Shown here one piece after another: positions 26,377 through 37,536 of a stretch of 63,039 nt of DNA. How positions within the stretch are numbered: position 1 is the stretch's first letter; every line of letters starts with the position of its first letter. The notes beneath the pieces were generated by a model. The model had not been told where the DNA came from. It searched no databases and saw only the letters and a program-made list of their open reading frames with translations. The stretch spans positions 1-63,039 of the forward strand of contig RPFO01001887.1 in assembly GCA_009746045.1 (NCBI GenBank), read 5' to 3'. Source of the stretch: Mesostigma viride. Lineage: Eukaryota > Streptophyta > Mesostigmatophyceae > Mesostigmatales > Mesostigmataceae. The position numbers and the translations under genes were made by a program.

Positions 26377-27711
26377 TCACTTCAGACTGTAACCAGGGTT
26401 CATCAACCCATACAAGACCTGGTATTGTGGTCCTGCTGCTTGTGGCACCTTGGTCAGTGCATCTGCAGCATTGTCTTTGTCCCTGACGTGGGCTTTAGAC
26501 TCCAGGTACTTGCATTCCTGTTTTAGCACAATCCAATCCAGGTCCGAGTGTACAGCCAAAGGATTGGCAAGGAAAGAGATGATAGATTGAGAGTCAGTCA
26601 GCAAATGTGCTTTCACTCCTGCAGAGCTACCAGCCTGGTGTTGAAGCCAGACCAGCAAGTGATTGAGATACCTTGCATGCAAGACAGAAGATACCACAGC
26701 CCTGCATTCAGCTACATTGCTACTCACAGCTTTCCTCTTGTGCAATCTACTGAACCAGGAGACTAGTGACTTCTTCCCACCTTGGTTATGCAGGAAAAAC
26801 AATCCAGCCTCTCTGGCTTGAACCTTGGTAACTACCCTGGACTCCATTGAACTATCCATCATGCACGTGATGTGAATGGGAGTAAACAGGTCCAGTGAGT
26901 GAAGCATCAAAGGTGGACCATCATGCAACAACTGCTTGATTGCCCGTGCTCCTACCTCCTGTAGTACCTCATCATCTACCCTGCTCACAAAAGCCAGGTG
27001 GGGTGCACATGTAGCACATAGCCAACCAAGCTTGCCTCTAATGGTAGGGCACATGTCAGGGGTGATGTGAACAGGCAGGACATCCAGACAAGACTTAATG
27101 TATTCAGCAGAGGCCTGCATGGAACAAACCCAGCTGCCCTGCTGCTGCAGCAACTCAAGCATCATGCCACAGAACTTGACTGGCTCCTTGCCCAGCTCTA
27201 GCTGCTTGCCAATCTCAAAACTGGCAGACACCTGAGCTATGAAAGCATCCACTGCAGCTCTAGGACCTGAGATTAACTGATCATCCCCATGCCAGACAAA
27301 CATCATCATTCCATCAGGGTGTGGGATGACAAACAGGCAAGGGTCAATGTCATCATAGGTGGCCCCTAGCTTCATGAATACCTCCTGTGCAGACAGCCTA
27401 AAAATTTTTGGAGCTGACTGCAACCCTTCAACCCCCAGGTTTGGCCTCAACAAGGGTTGAACAATATCCCTGTGCCACACCTTAGGAGTATTCACCACGT
27501 ATACCTGACCTCTCCAGACCTGCTGTGCTATGGCAGGGTCCCCCTTTAGAAAGGCTCTTTTGATATCTGTGGCTTTACACACATAATCCTTCCCTGTATT
27601 AAGCTGATGCAAAAACAAGGAAAGCAACACCTTGAGAGACGTTTGCTGAATACCAGGAGTATAAAGCTCAGCCTCTGTCAGCTCTGTAGAGCCCCTGAAC
27701 TCAGTACACAT
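26377..27711 (-). CDS. Copia RT-RNase H domain
   Basis: Reverse transcriptase and RNase H of the element, about 444 residues. Visible RT blocks are ATDIKRAFLKGD (catalytic Asp of block A) and the catalytic pair in FVWHGDDQLISG, where Ty1/copia normally has YVDD. RNase H residues are visible in MMDSSMES, AECRAVVSS, LLTDSQSI and NAADALTK, ending in a natural stop. The upstream RT start (KLRLKFVCKHK...HARPC) lies in the preceding frame, so a one-base shift around 27700-27715 separates the two; it could be an error, decay or a recoding site. Confidence 0.88.
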   Translation of the reverse strand: MCTEFRGSTELTEAELYTPGIQQTSLKVLLSLFLHQLNTGKDYVCKATDIKRAFLKGDPAIAQQVWRGQVYVVNTPKVWHRDIVQPLLRPNLGVEGLQSAPKIFRLSAQEVFMKLGATYDDIDPCLFVIPHPDGMMMFVWHGDDQLISGPRAAVDAFIAQVSASFEIGKQLELGKEPVKFCGMMLELLQQQGSWVCSMQASAEYIKSCLDVLPVHITPDMCPTIRGKLGWLCATCAPHLAFVSRVDDEVLQEVGARAIKQLLHDGPPLMLHSLDLFTPIHITCMMDSSMESRVVTKVQAREAGLFFLHNQGGKKSLVSWFSRLHKRKAVSSNVAECRAVVSSVLHARYLNHLLVWLQHQAGSSAGVKAHLLTDSQSIISFLANPLAVHSDLDWIVLKQECKYLESKAHVRDKDNAADALTKVPQAAGPQYQVLYGLMNPGYSLK

Positions 27712-30005
27712 GGCCTAGCATGGAAAATGGGTGGTCCCCCATCAGCCTGAGGTTTATGCTTGCACACAAACTTTAACCTTAGCTTCTTGGCTCCAGCTGG
27801 CATAGCATCAAGAGGAGTCACAGGTGGTGTGTGTGTGGGACTACGTGCATCTGGAACAACCCACTCCTCCCTGGCTTTGGTAAAAGCCTCCAGCCACTTA
27901 AGAAACCCAATCTGCGTCTGGCAGTCCCGTACAATATCATCATAGGACAGGGGAGACATGGATGCAACATCCCATCTACCAAGCCCAAACGCTGAAGGGT
28001 GTAGCTTTTGAGAGTGTATGAGGTCCTCCACACACGGTTCCTGACCTGGGAGGTACTTGGGCTTAACTGCATTGATGGCAGCATCCAACCCAGTGCTAAT
28101 CTGGCTCAAAGGGATTTTAAAATGATCTAGAGGCACCTGTCCTACCCCTGCCACACTCAACCTCCCAGCTGAGATGACAACACCAGGGTAAGATACAAAA
28201 GGTTCCCCTAACAGGGCATTCCCTGAGTAACCCTCAACCACCTGAAATGGAGTGGGCATACCCAAGATTTGAATGCTCACCTGACCTTTGACCTGCATTT
28301 TGGTTTTGCCTGAAAAATCTGACACTCTAGCCCATGGTGAGGCCTTCATTTTCAGACCAGATACAGCTGCTGCACTGATGATACTCACCTGTGCTTGGGT
28401 GTCTACAGCCAAAATACTAGGATCTTGACCTGCATCCCCTACAGCATTGACCTGTGCTGTACCTGTTGCCACAACTGCTTTAGTGTTGTGTGCCTTGTGC
28501 AAGGCCTTAAGAATCTCAGCAAATGACTTCCTGGGAACGACAGGATCTGCTCTATTTTGTGACTCCTCCAGGTGTGAGGGAGGTGCTACCTGCTGCTCAC
28601 CCTGTGCACCGTCCTCCTGCCCAGGTGGACTATTGGGTTGTAGTGGGGCTGCACTACTGAGGAACACAGGAGCTTCTACTGTGGTACTAGTGCTTGCATC
28701 AATGACGTCCTTAGCCAATTCATTGGGTGAGATCAATCCACCAGACTCCTGCTCTGAATCCATGTCCAAGAATTCTACCCCTGACACGTCTGCCAGTGGT
28801 GGGTAATAAAGCTTGAGTCTATGCTTGCTGACCACACGCTCTCTGTCATGTTGTATAGTGACTGCAGTCCCTTCTTCATGAATTTTGGTGACTACAGCTG
28901 GACCGTGCCATCTGGCAGAGTGTGCTCTTCCTCTGTCACCCTCTCTGAAAAACAACACATGGTCCCCCACTTCAAACACAGGCCTGGCATTATTTTTGTC
29001 TTTCTTTGCCAGCAACTTGGCTAAGTGCTGCCTTTGTGTGTTGTAGTGAGTGTGTACCTCTGAAGCATAGCTGCCTGACTGAAGGCCAGTTGGGGTGATT
29101 TCCCCAAAAGGTGAGGACATTATTGGTTTGGCGTTTAGCTGGGTAGTCACCCCTGCTGCCCAAGATGCCCTGTCAGCATAGCTACCAGAGTCAGCCAACC
29201 TGGATGGCATTTTTCTTATCACATCCCTGATGGCTCTCATGGTACGTTCTACCAACCCCTGACGTTCATGATCTTGAGCCCCAGACACTTCTATCTTGGG
29301 CAGGTCATTCCTGTCCTGGATGCAGAGAAACTGCTGATCCAGCATTACTTTTTCAATGGGGTGAAAACGTGCCAAGGCTATCTGTAAAGCTCTGTGCAGC
29401 TGCTCTTTATCCATCCCAGGCAGGGGCTCCACTACCACAAACCTTGACCAGGCATCCTTTATGACTAGGTAGTATACCGTGTCCTTCACCACGTGTATAA
29501 CATCCCCAACCAGTTTGCCTCTAGCCAGTGGTGGTGTGGCCACATGCCATTTTCTGGGCTTAGGAGCATATAGCTGACATTGCTCACAGTGCTTACGTAC
29601 GTGCCTGCACATCTGTTCCAGATCATGGCCTTGTATTTTATTGGCTAGCCTTTCAGCCACAGCCTCATGGCCCATAACCTTGTGCAGTTGCTCTGCTAGA
29701 GCACCATACGTGATTACCTTTTCTGCTGCTGCACTAAGGGAAGCTATGGTGGGGTCACGCATCATGTGTGACAGTGTCATGTCATATGCCACTTCCCAAT
29801 CCACATCATCACACTCAGGCAACACTTGGCAGACAGAAGGTAACAGGAAACCATTTGTGAAAAATGGTGAGGGTAGCTTACAGGAGTCTCCCTGGTCTGC
29901 CGCCCCCGCGCGGTTGTAGCGCCCTGGCGTGTCTTGTTGTGCCTGGGTGCCGTGCAGCGCGCTCCTGCTGCAATGGGGTGACGTGTTTTCCAGCATCCAG
30001 GACAA
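27678..30005 (-). CDS. Copia integrase plus retropepsin-like domain
   Basis: 775-residue open frame. Residues about 105-145 form the integrase zinc-binding HHCC site (HKVMGHE...CEQC). The DDE core follows: VGDVIHVV, VMLDQQFLC and the Glu in QGLVERTMRAIRDV. A C-terminal domain reads VGDHVLFFREGDRG...RWHGPAVVTKI. A Ser/Pro linker leads to an aspartic-protease-like domain at about 510-620: ILAVDTQAQVSIIS, then FQVVEGYSGNALLGEPF. The active-site triplet is DTQ, not the usual DT/SG, so activity is doubtful. The frame ends in the first part of RT. The integrase-before-protease order differs from canonical copia. Confidence 0.85.
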   Translation of the reverse strand: MSWMLENTSPHCSRSALHGTQAQQDTPGRYNRAGAADQGDSCKLPSPFFTNGFLLPSVCQVLPECDDVDWEVAYDMTLSHMMRDPTIASLSAAAEKVITYGALAEQLHKVMGHEAVAERLANKIQGHDLEQMCRHVRKHCEQCQLYAPKPRKWHVATPPLARGKLVGDVIHVVKDTVYYLVIKDAWSRFVVVEPLPGMDKEQLHRALQIALARFHPIEKVMLDQQFLCIQDRNDLPKIEVSGAQDHERQGLVERTMRAIRDVIRKMPSRLADSGSYADRASWAAGVTTQLNAKPIMSSPFGEITPTGLQSGSYASEVHTHYNTQRQHLAKLLAKKDKNNARPVFEVGDHVLFFREGDRGRAHSARWHGPAVVTKIHEEGTAVTIQHDRERVVSKHRLKLYYPPLADVSGVEFLDMDSEQESGGLISPNELAKDVIDASTSTTVEAPVFLSSAAPLQPNSPPGQEDGAQGEQQVAPPSHLEESQNRADPVVPRKSFAEILKALHKAHNTKAVVATGTAQVNAVGDAGQDPSILAVDTQAQVSIISAAAVSGLKMKASPWARVSDFSGKTKMQVKGQVSIQILGMPTPFQVVEGYSGNALLGEPFVSYPGVVISAGRLSVAGVGQVPLDHFKIPLSQISTGLDAAINAVKPKYLPGQEPCVEDLIHSQKLHPSAFGLGRWDVASMSPLSYDDIVRDCQTQIGFLKWLEAFTKAREEWVVPDARSPTHTPPVTPLDAMPAGAKKLRLKFVCKHKPQADGGPPIFHARPCVLSSGALQS

Positions 30006-30470
30006 ACATCAACGTCAGAACCATAGTCGGGTTTGCCTTCCAGCAATCATCTTTTAGGTGCCCCTTACAAAGGCACCTAGTGCAATGTTTGGTGGGGTCA
30101 TGAGGCAACCTCTTGTCCCCCCCTGCTGGCTTAGCACCCCCTGGCTTGCTAGCTCCCCCACTTTGTTTTCTGTTTTTATTGTTATTGTTCTTTCCCCCCC
30201 CTTGTTTCCACCTCCCCCACTTTTGTTGTTTTTGTTTTTATCCCCCCCATTACCGCCTTTACCTGGGCTACCAGCGACTGCATCTGCTTCTTGGAGAGCC
30301 CCGTACCTGAGGCTTCCTCCCCCTTTACCTGCTTCACCTTTCCTCCTTGGCTGCAGCAGCAAACGGCTCTAGGCATTGCTGCACATAGGCCATTGCCTTC
30401 CTGAAGTCCTCCCACTTATCCTTCAGACCTGCCAGGATTACTGACAGGGTGGTGGGTCCAGTTCTGCCTT
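29878..30470 (-). CDS. Copia gag zinc knuckle region, frames interrupted
   Basis: A CCHC knuckle CTRCLCKGHLKDDC (C-x2-C-x4-H-x4-C) lies at about 30040-30085. Upstream is a Gly/Lys/Asn-rich basic linker (SGTGLSKKQMQSLVAQV...) split over two or three frames at G/C homopolymer runs between 30110 and 30260. It binds nucleic acid in gag proteins. The next frame downstream starts at 30005 after another shift. Confidence 0.7.
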
Positions 30471-30511
30471 TTGTAGCCATAGGTGTACTAGGTACTTGGC
30501 ATTGAGCTTCT

Positions 30512-30974
30512 TCAGCTCCTCATCCCCTCTATGTACATGACATATTTTTTGTTGTCACTCACATAGTCACGCTTATTGACCTTATAGGCCTCTATCCACT
30601 GGAAGCCCTTAAGCACTTCTAAGTGCTCCCCCGTGGTAACAAGTGCCCTAAGATCAACCATGAACTGCGCCCACAACACATTTTCTGCCACGTCTACCCC
30701 GCTGCTGGCACGCTTTTGGTACAATTGTACCAACTGCTGGATAGGCTTGGCAGATTGATGGATGGGTGTGGACGCACGTAGAGAGGCAAACCAATCACGG
30801 ACATTATCACTAGCATATGCATGTGACAACTTAAACAACCACTCCCTAGCTTCGTCCTGGGTATGGCCCTCTGGCAAACCCGGAAACACTAGCTTGTCCT
30901 CTTTCTTTTTTGGATCAAACCTGGGCCTATTCAAGGCCATGTTGGAGGTTGTGGTCGTTCCTGCTGGTGGTGGC

Positions 30975-31010
<36 letters not shown>

Positions 31011-31736
31011 CGCTCCCCGCCCTCGTGCCGTGTTGGTGCAGACTCCTGGGTGCCGTGTCCACCCCGCCCTGGTTGCCCCCCTCTCCCCGTCATCCTCCCC
31101 CTCGTCCCTCTCGTCCCTCCTGCGTTTTTGCTGTGGCTGGCACGCCTCCTCCGGTGCCCTTCGCTTTGCTGGCTTCAGCGAGGCCACCAGCCTCGCCACC
31201 GTGTCTGCTAGGCGGCCATGCTCGCCGGGGTGAGCTCCCGCCCCTCGTCCAGCATCTGCTGGGCCAGTTGGAGTTGCCTCCGGATGTCCTCCCGGTGCGA
31301 CAAGGTCGCTGGACCGGGTTCGCCCCGGTGCTTCACCCTGGTCCTTGCCGCTGTGCCGTCTCGGTTTGAAATGGTATGCGTTGGCTGCGACAAGAAATGG
31401 TACAGTTGCTCGGTGGAAATGCGCTCATCCGGCATCAAACCAAATTCAGCTCTTACCGCCTCCCCCATGCATCCCCTCACAGCAGCCTTCTTGATGTTCT
31501 TCGACATACGGCGTCGCTGCTTCAGCATACGCCTCTCCAGGCGACCGGCCTACGCTTGCCTCCCAGGCGGCCAGCTTCCTGCGGTAGCGCTCCTCGGCTT
31601 CCCGACGAGCCGGCCCCTGCAGTGGTGCCAACTCGGCGACCTTCCGGTATTTCCACATTGCATTACCGAAAGCCAAGCCTTGACCCCCAAGACGTCCGGC
31701 TTTCAAGTTGGAGTGTACCCCCGCGGCATCTAGCAA
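30512..31736 (-). pseudogene. Copia gag capsid region, several frameshifts
   Basis: Segments in successive frames: GNAMWKYRKVAELAPLQGPA (31736-31446), KKAAVRGCMGEAVRAEFGLM (31528-31208), LVASLKPAKRRAPEEACQPQ (31199-30927) and a 193-residue block with poly-Gln followed by a Retrotran_gag-like stretch (KLVFPGLPEGHTQDEAREWL; WAQFMVDLRALVTTGEHLEV). At least three shifts are needed, so the protein cannot be made as written. Confidence 0.65.
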
Positions 31737-33814
31737 TGCCGACTAGTTTCAAGTGCGCACCAGTCAAAGTAGTTACCCTTCGCACAAACTCCAGCCACAC
31801 ATTTTCGTAACCGCCCTTTTGGCACCGCAGGAACTATTCTGTCTGATTCGGCCAGATTTCATCCAAGGAATCGGAAAGGAAAAACGGTGGAATCAGAAAA
31901 GGAAAACGGTGGAATCATTTTCAGCCTGACCTAGTACAACACTATCGTCCGTTCAAGTCCGGCCTCACGGCCCATGCGACGCCATGTCGACCCGCCCATG
32001 CTTAGCCTTTTTTGCGCTAGACTAAAGAAAAATGGTCCCGTTCTTGCCTAAGCAAAAAAATGCACCTCAGCACCTGCTAGCCATGGTATATTTGCTAGCG
32101 ATGGCAGTCTGGGAAACTTACAAACCAAACGGCAAATCAATCCAATCTCACGTTCAAAATGCCGCTTCCGTAGACATGTGTCGACTACTTTGTTTATGCG
32201 TGTGATTCAAACAAGCCAATTGTGAATTCCAGATTAGGAGTTAAGGTTTATGGCTGGCAGGACTGATATATTGCATGACGACACACCCTTTTTTGGCTTG
32301 AGACAGAAAGCTGTATATAAATTTCTTACATGAGATGTTTGTCATGTTCATTTTGATTTTAACGCACAGCCCCCCATTCAGCATGTCGAATGGCATGCGC
32401 ATGTGCTGGCCGGCAGCCACTGCCATGTCGCCGGATCAGACTGGCGTACAAACCACACAATCTTCTTGTTCACGCATGCTAACCACAACCATCGGTAAGC
32501 CGACGTTGTGCAGGAATTTTTTTTCATATGCCTTGGTTTAATAGTGGACGCTGCATCCCTGATTCGGCCGTGAAGCTTGTTGTCAGCTAGACGTTAGCAG
32601 CTGAGTGCCGGGCCGCCCTATGTGGAATAACTTTCACATTGTCCATCGGCATTAACAGTTGAAAATTCCCTCCGATCGACCATGCCATAACAGGAAAATG
32701 CCATCATCTGTTGCAGTCCAGGCTTATATTTGCCACGATGTGGTGTGTGCCAGTTGTGCCACCTGTAATTTACATTACTAGGCTTGGTGTTCCTAGGGAT
32801 TCCATTCATGGTGTTCCACTTAGTAGCCATACCAGCATGCCTTGCAGTTTTCACAATAGATTGCCTGCAGGCCATATCAAACCCAACTCCCAAGTTGTCC
32901 AGTAATGCATGTGGTACCAATGAACCTTACCTTGTACAGTAAAATAAGTTATGATATTGGTTGATGTTGTGCGCCCGTGCTTTCAATTTGTTTCATAATC
33001 CATGTGCCGTTCAGGCATGCACGTGTGAAACATCCAGGTATGCCTGTCATCTTCCCCCCCCGTATGATTCAATATCTCAGAGCCCAGATTGTTGTGGCAC
33101 TGCGATAATGCATTATATAGCGTTGAAGAAAATGTGGGGCAGGTATTTGTGCAATTAACGCGCCATACGAACATTCCGGACGGTACATTCCGGTGATGTC
33201 GGGCAGTTGGGGGGTTCGCTTGGTCCCTTGGTTGCTTCCTCGCTTGGCTGCCACTGCGGGGGTGTAAGGACAGGTGCTCAAATGGAGAGACACTAGACGT
33301 GCATGCATGTTTGATGGATGGGTGGGTGGGTGGGTGGGTGGGTGGGTGGGTGGGTGGGTGGGTGGGTGGGTGGGTGGGTGGGTGGGTGGGTGGGTGCAGG
33401 TGGGTGGGTGGGTGCAGGTGGGTGGGTGGGTGCAGGTGGGTGGGTGGGTGCAGGTGGGTGGGTGGGTGGGTGGGTGGGTGGGTGGGCGGGCGGGCGGGCG
33501 GGCGGGCGGGTGGGTGGGTGGGTGGGTGGGTGGGTGGGTGCAGGTGGGTGGGTGGGTGCAGGTGGGTGGGTGGGTGCAGGTGGGTGGGTGGGTGGGTGGG
33601 TGGGTGGGTGGGTGGGTGGGTGGGTGGGTGGGTGGGTGGGTGGGTGGGGGTGGGCGGGCGGCGGGCGGGCGGGCGGGCGGGTGGGTGGGTGGGTGGGTGG
33701 GTGGGTGGGTGGATGGGTGGGTGGGTGGGTGGGTGGGTGGGTGGGTGGGTGGGTGGGTGGGTGGGTGGGTGGGTGGGTGGGTGGGTGGGTGGGTGGGTGG
33801 GTGGGTGGGTGGAG

Positions 33815-33910
<96 letters not shown>

Positions 33911-34553
33911 GACATGTGTGTGTGTCTGGCTGTCTGGGTGGGTGGGTGTGCGTGCTTGGGTGCGTGGGACAGTGTGGATGTGGGTGTGCTTGCTTGCGTG
34001 GGTGCGTGAGGGAGGGAGTGGCTGGGTGAGCGAGTCAAGCATGCACGTGTCAAACAGCTAGGTAGAATTGTCATCCTTTCCCCCCATCATGACAAATCAT
34101 TGGCATGGATTGTTGTGGCACTGCCATCATGCACTACAGCGCTGAAGAAAACGACGATGGGCAAATATATGTGAAAGTGACACAACATAGCCCATGGCGG
34201 TGGCTGCTATCAACAAGCAGCTCTTGCCTCCATGCACAGTCAAACACCTGCATCTTCTTCAATGCAGATTATTGACATCTCTTTTGTATATTATGTACAG
34301 ATTATTTGCATTTGTAATACAGTATTTGTATACCACTGCAGTTTGCAACATGTAACCAGTGTTGCTAGTAATCTGGTAATGTGAGCCGTGTTGATATCAA
34401 AGTGCTGCGATGCAAGTCATACATCAGAACTAAAGCGGCAACACTGGCTACGGACACAAAGAGTCATACACACGCGCGCACACACACACACACACACCGT
34501 GCTTCGTGCATCGCGACCCAGGGCCTGACAAGCTGCGGCCGAGACCAATTGCA
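31737..34553. other. Non-coding insert within the copia gag region
   Basis: 2.8 kb without a recognised gene between the two gag-like blocks. 33020-33150 recurs in diverged direct form at about 34040-34170 (GATTGTTGTGGCACTGC; GCGTTGAAGAAAA), flanking the GGGT/GA arrays. A CA run lies at 34466-34497. It is either a nested insertion or expanded element sequence. Confidence 0.5.
33313..33914. repeat. (GGGT)n with GGGC and GCAGGT variants, then (GA)n
   Basis: About 500 bp of GGGT broken by GCAGGTGGGTGGGT blocks and two GGGC runs, followed from about 33816 by about 100 bp of GA. Long Gly/Trp/Val and Pro/Thr/His frames are artefacts of the period. The G-rich strand could form quadruplexes. Confidence 0.96.
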
Positions 34554-35529
34554 TTACCGACGCTCACACCGCACCTTGGTGTGAGACATCTTCACCCGAA
34601 TCCTGGCCGCGAGCGCCTCCGCCCTGTCGCGCTCTTGCTGCTCGCGCAGCTTCCTCTGCGCGATCACGTTCCGCCTCCGCTGCTTCTTCTCCCGCTCCGC
34701 CTTGAAGACCGCTAGCCTCCTCTGCGCCTCCTTCTCTCGCGCCTGCATAGCCGGCGTCATCTCCACCAGGTCGTCCGCTTCGGACGCCGACGGACCCGTC
34801 AAAGAATACTCCGACTCCTGCAGCACCCCATCAATCTCCCTCGGGATCGTTGCGGACCGTCGAAGGCGCTGGAAACACGCCAGGTCCGCCCTCCTCACCA
34901 CGTCATGGGTCGGCGACGCTGACCTCCTCATCAAGGCCGCGCGGACCCGAGCAGCATCCTCCATTTGTTGGGCGCGCTCACGTGAGCGCACAGCCAACCT
35001 CCGCTCTTCCGCGGACTCCTGCTCCTGCAGGCTCTGCGCCATTGCAGCATCCGCTGCCACCTGCGCACTGCGCGCCTCGTCAGCCGACGATGGCTGCAGG
35101 CCGAACAAACCCAGCGAGCTGGTTTCCGACACGCTGCCGGACTCCCCACCCGCCTGCTCATCCGACTCGGAAGGCCCCGCCCCCGCACCGCGTGGTGCAT
35201 ATGGTGCATGGTCCCCTCGGACGCACCACTGGGGTCGACCCCCGCGCCCTACGCATCAGGGGAACGCGCACCACGACATTCTCCACAACGTCACGGTACG
35301 TTGGGTCCGCGGCCGCCATCGCCGCATCCTCAGGATGCATAGGATCCTGAGCATTCCTGTCCTCGAAATCCTGGCGCATACTCGCCAAAATCGAATCCGA
35401 CGTCCCCGAGTCATCGGACAACGGGGACGACGAAGACGACTGGTACTTCGTCACTGATGGCGACTCCTCCTCCGAGGAAGTCGCGCCCATCAGGGCCTTT
35501 CCCTTGTTATTGGGAGTCTTGGGAGCCAT
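34554..35529 (-). CDS. Copia gag N-terminal coiled-coil region
   Basis: Starts MAPKTPNNKGKALMG, 108 bp inside the 5' LTR, and continues with an acidic/Ser-rich segment. After a frame change in a G-run around 35160-35200 it runs on as a strongly charged helical segment (EERRLAVRSRERAQQMEDAA; EKEAQRRLAVFKAEREKKQR) to a stop at 34554. Position directly after the LTR suggests the start of gag, but no domain is recognised. Confidence 0.55.
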
Positions 35530-35636
35530 TTGGTATAAAAAGTAGGTAAAAAAAATGGAATGGGTGTTTGCGAAATGAACGCTGTGAACGCTCGTCGTTG
35601 CTCTCGTGTGTATTGTTTACGGAGTTTTTTAATGCA

Positions 35637-36012
35637 AGTTATGGACACACTGAGCTTGGAATGCTTGGGCACTGCCAAATGGCGTGTGTGTGAACGACGA
35701 GACACCTTGGCATTAGGATAATGTGGCACATATACCGCTGGCCAGCCGTCAACGATGGCTGGCCAGACTTTGCGTAAGTTAAACTAACTTACTGATCCTG
35801 GACGGACTAGCCTATCAGTTACAACCTGATCTAGTCAGTCCTAACATGACAACTACAGTCCCGGTACTGAGGTACCGGCTCATCACATACTGAGTACAGC
35901 CACGTGTCCATGCCACGACTGCTCTAGTCCAGCACCGTCCCAGTACCCAACTGGGCGCCGGCGGTGCTGGCACGTGTCCACTTAGGCTACAGGCGGGAGA
36001 CTTAGACTAACT
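35637..36012 (-). repeat. Copia 5' LTR
   Basis: 376 bp, matching the 3' LTR except for a 3-bp deletion (GAGACTACACC versus GAGACACC) and one C/T change (CAACTGGG versus CAATTGGG). Confidence 0.9.
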
Positions 36013-36017
36013 CTCTG

Positions 36018-37132
36018 GCCCTAGCTAATTTTCTGGCATGGCTGCAAAAATACATTTGCCCTTAGCGCAAAATCCAATGGCACACCGCCATGCAATATTA
36101 ATGATACAGGCTGACTGTTATGTACTACGTTCCCAGCACCTGAGCACAGCTGGCATTTTCATCGTGCTGGCACTCTCTCCGTGTAATTTGTCTTGTGGTT
36201 CTGCTTACAAGTTACAACACTCTCCGTGTATAATTTCAGCTATAGCTTGCCAACTGCCAACAAGTCATTACTACTGGACTTGCGAAAAGCCTAGTTCATA
36301 GCAGAAAATCTTGGTGAAGGTAGGCGCCGCGCCACGGTCTGGTTGGCCTGGCGCCATGCGCTGCCCCAGCTAGCTCGAACCTCACGAAAAGTCCAACAGA
36401 TAACGTGTTCCTGACAAAATAGGCGTACAATACGTCGGGGCCAAAAAACGCGTATTGCCGTATGTATTTATTTTGACAATACGCACGTATTTGCCAACAT
36501 GGCGGGGCGGCCAGGGCTGTCTTCAGCGCCTGGCAGCAATTAGGCCGTCGTAGCAGCAGACGCCTCCGCCATCATGCAGGGCCCTGATGTCGCCCTGCAC
36601 AGACGTAAGAGACGTACTGCGTTAGGCTTTGCAACAGCACGGCCGTAGCATCGTCCGCGGGGGCTGGCCTGGCGATGGCCAGCGCCGGCAGCTCGACGAG
36701 CTCAGGGCAGCACGAAATATGACAGGCAAGTCGGCATGCAGGGCCGGCCGGGGTTGATGCAGCGCATTCAAAACTGCCACGCAAGGTGTTGCAGTTAAAA
36801 GGTGACATAATAGGACATCCTAGCCTATAGCTTAGTGTCTTATATAAGCGGGATCCTGCGCACTGTCTGCATGGGCGAGCTCCAATATCATTAATTTACT
36901 TGATATTAAGTGAGACAACTATGCCCCGGGGACGCATGGCGACTGATCCAACGCCGCGGAAGGTCAAGTATAGCTAGTTGTCTGAGAGGAAATTGATATC
37001 TCCGTGGGGAGTAAGTGAGACAACTATTCCTGGACGCATGGCGGTCCAACGTCCTGGAAGGACTATATTGGGTCAAGAGTTGTTCGTAACTCATATCCTT
37101 GAGTTAAGGGGTTGCATATGAATGGTTTTTAA
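36018..37132. other. Non-coding interval with a duplicated 50-bp word
   Basis: No gene recognised. AAGTGAGACAACTAT...GGACGCATGGCG...CCAACG occurs at about 36907-36960 and 37013-37065; partial relatives lie near 22024 and 20668. It is a dispersed repeat family of unknown type. Confidence 0.5.
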
Positions 37133-37502
37133 CCCTTCAACTGTCAAAACTCGAACCACGAGAACGGACTGAGTTTGGGTATCTTTGTGCGCCTGAGAGT
37201 AACTAGCCAAATAACATTTTCTGGCCCACCCTTGGAACCAAGCATGCTTTTATATCAAATAATGTTTGGGAAATTTGGTTGGTCACATATCCATGCCCTA
37301 CACCTGCTAAAAATAGCACCCCCCTCAGGGGGGTACAGTGCACATGGGGTTGGAGACATATATAATGCATTATCGACCATTTACACAAATCAGTTGGCCC
37401 TGGCCTTTTAAAGGCAGGTTATTATAATCATAGACATGCCATCAATGCATTCACAACATGAAATGTCACAAAACTGTGGACGCTAGCTACAAAATGGCCA
37501 AA

Positions 37503-37536
37503 GCCAGCTGGCACCGTTATAACGGTGCCAGCTGGC
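37503..37536. repeat. 34-bp perfect palindrome
   Basis: GCCAGCTGGCACCGTTA is followed directly by its reverse complement. A TATAAA-like sequence (GGGTATAAATGG) begins 3 bp later. A 20-bp perfect palindrome, GGATGCCCAATTGGGCATCC, lies at 37598-37617. Confidence 0.95.

Larger units (their letters stand above)
25612..36012 (-). mobile_element. Complete Ty1/copia-type LTR retrotransposon, 10.4 kb
   Basis: Two direct LTRs (25612-25990 and 35637-36012) bound the element, and CTCTG is duplicated at 25607-25611 and 36013-36017. Read on the minus strand it runs 5' LTR, gag-like ORF (35529), non-coding insert, gag continuation, zinc knuckle, integrase, protease-like domain, RT-RNase H and 3' LTR. A purine-rich stretch (AAAGTGGG) directly precedes the 3' LTR, as expected of a polypurine tract. 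I could not match a primer-binding site to a known tRNA. The LTRs differ by only a 3-bp indel and one substitution, so insertion is recent, yet the coding region has several frameshifts, mostly near homopolymers. Confidence 0.92.

Noticed and set aside
33293-34061. Gly/Trp/Val and Pro/Thr/His ORFs
   Set aside because: Period-4 GGGT array; no unique coding context.
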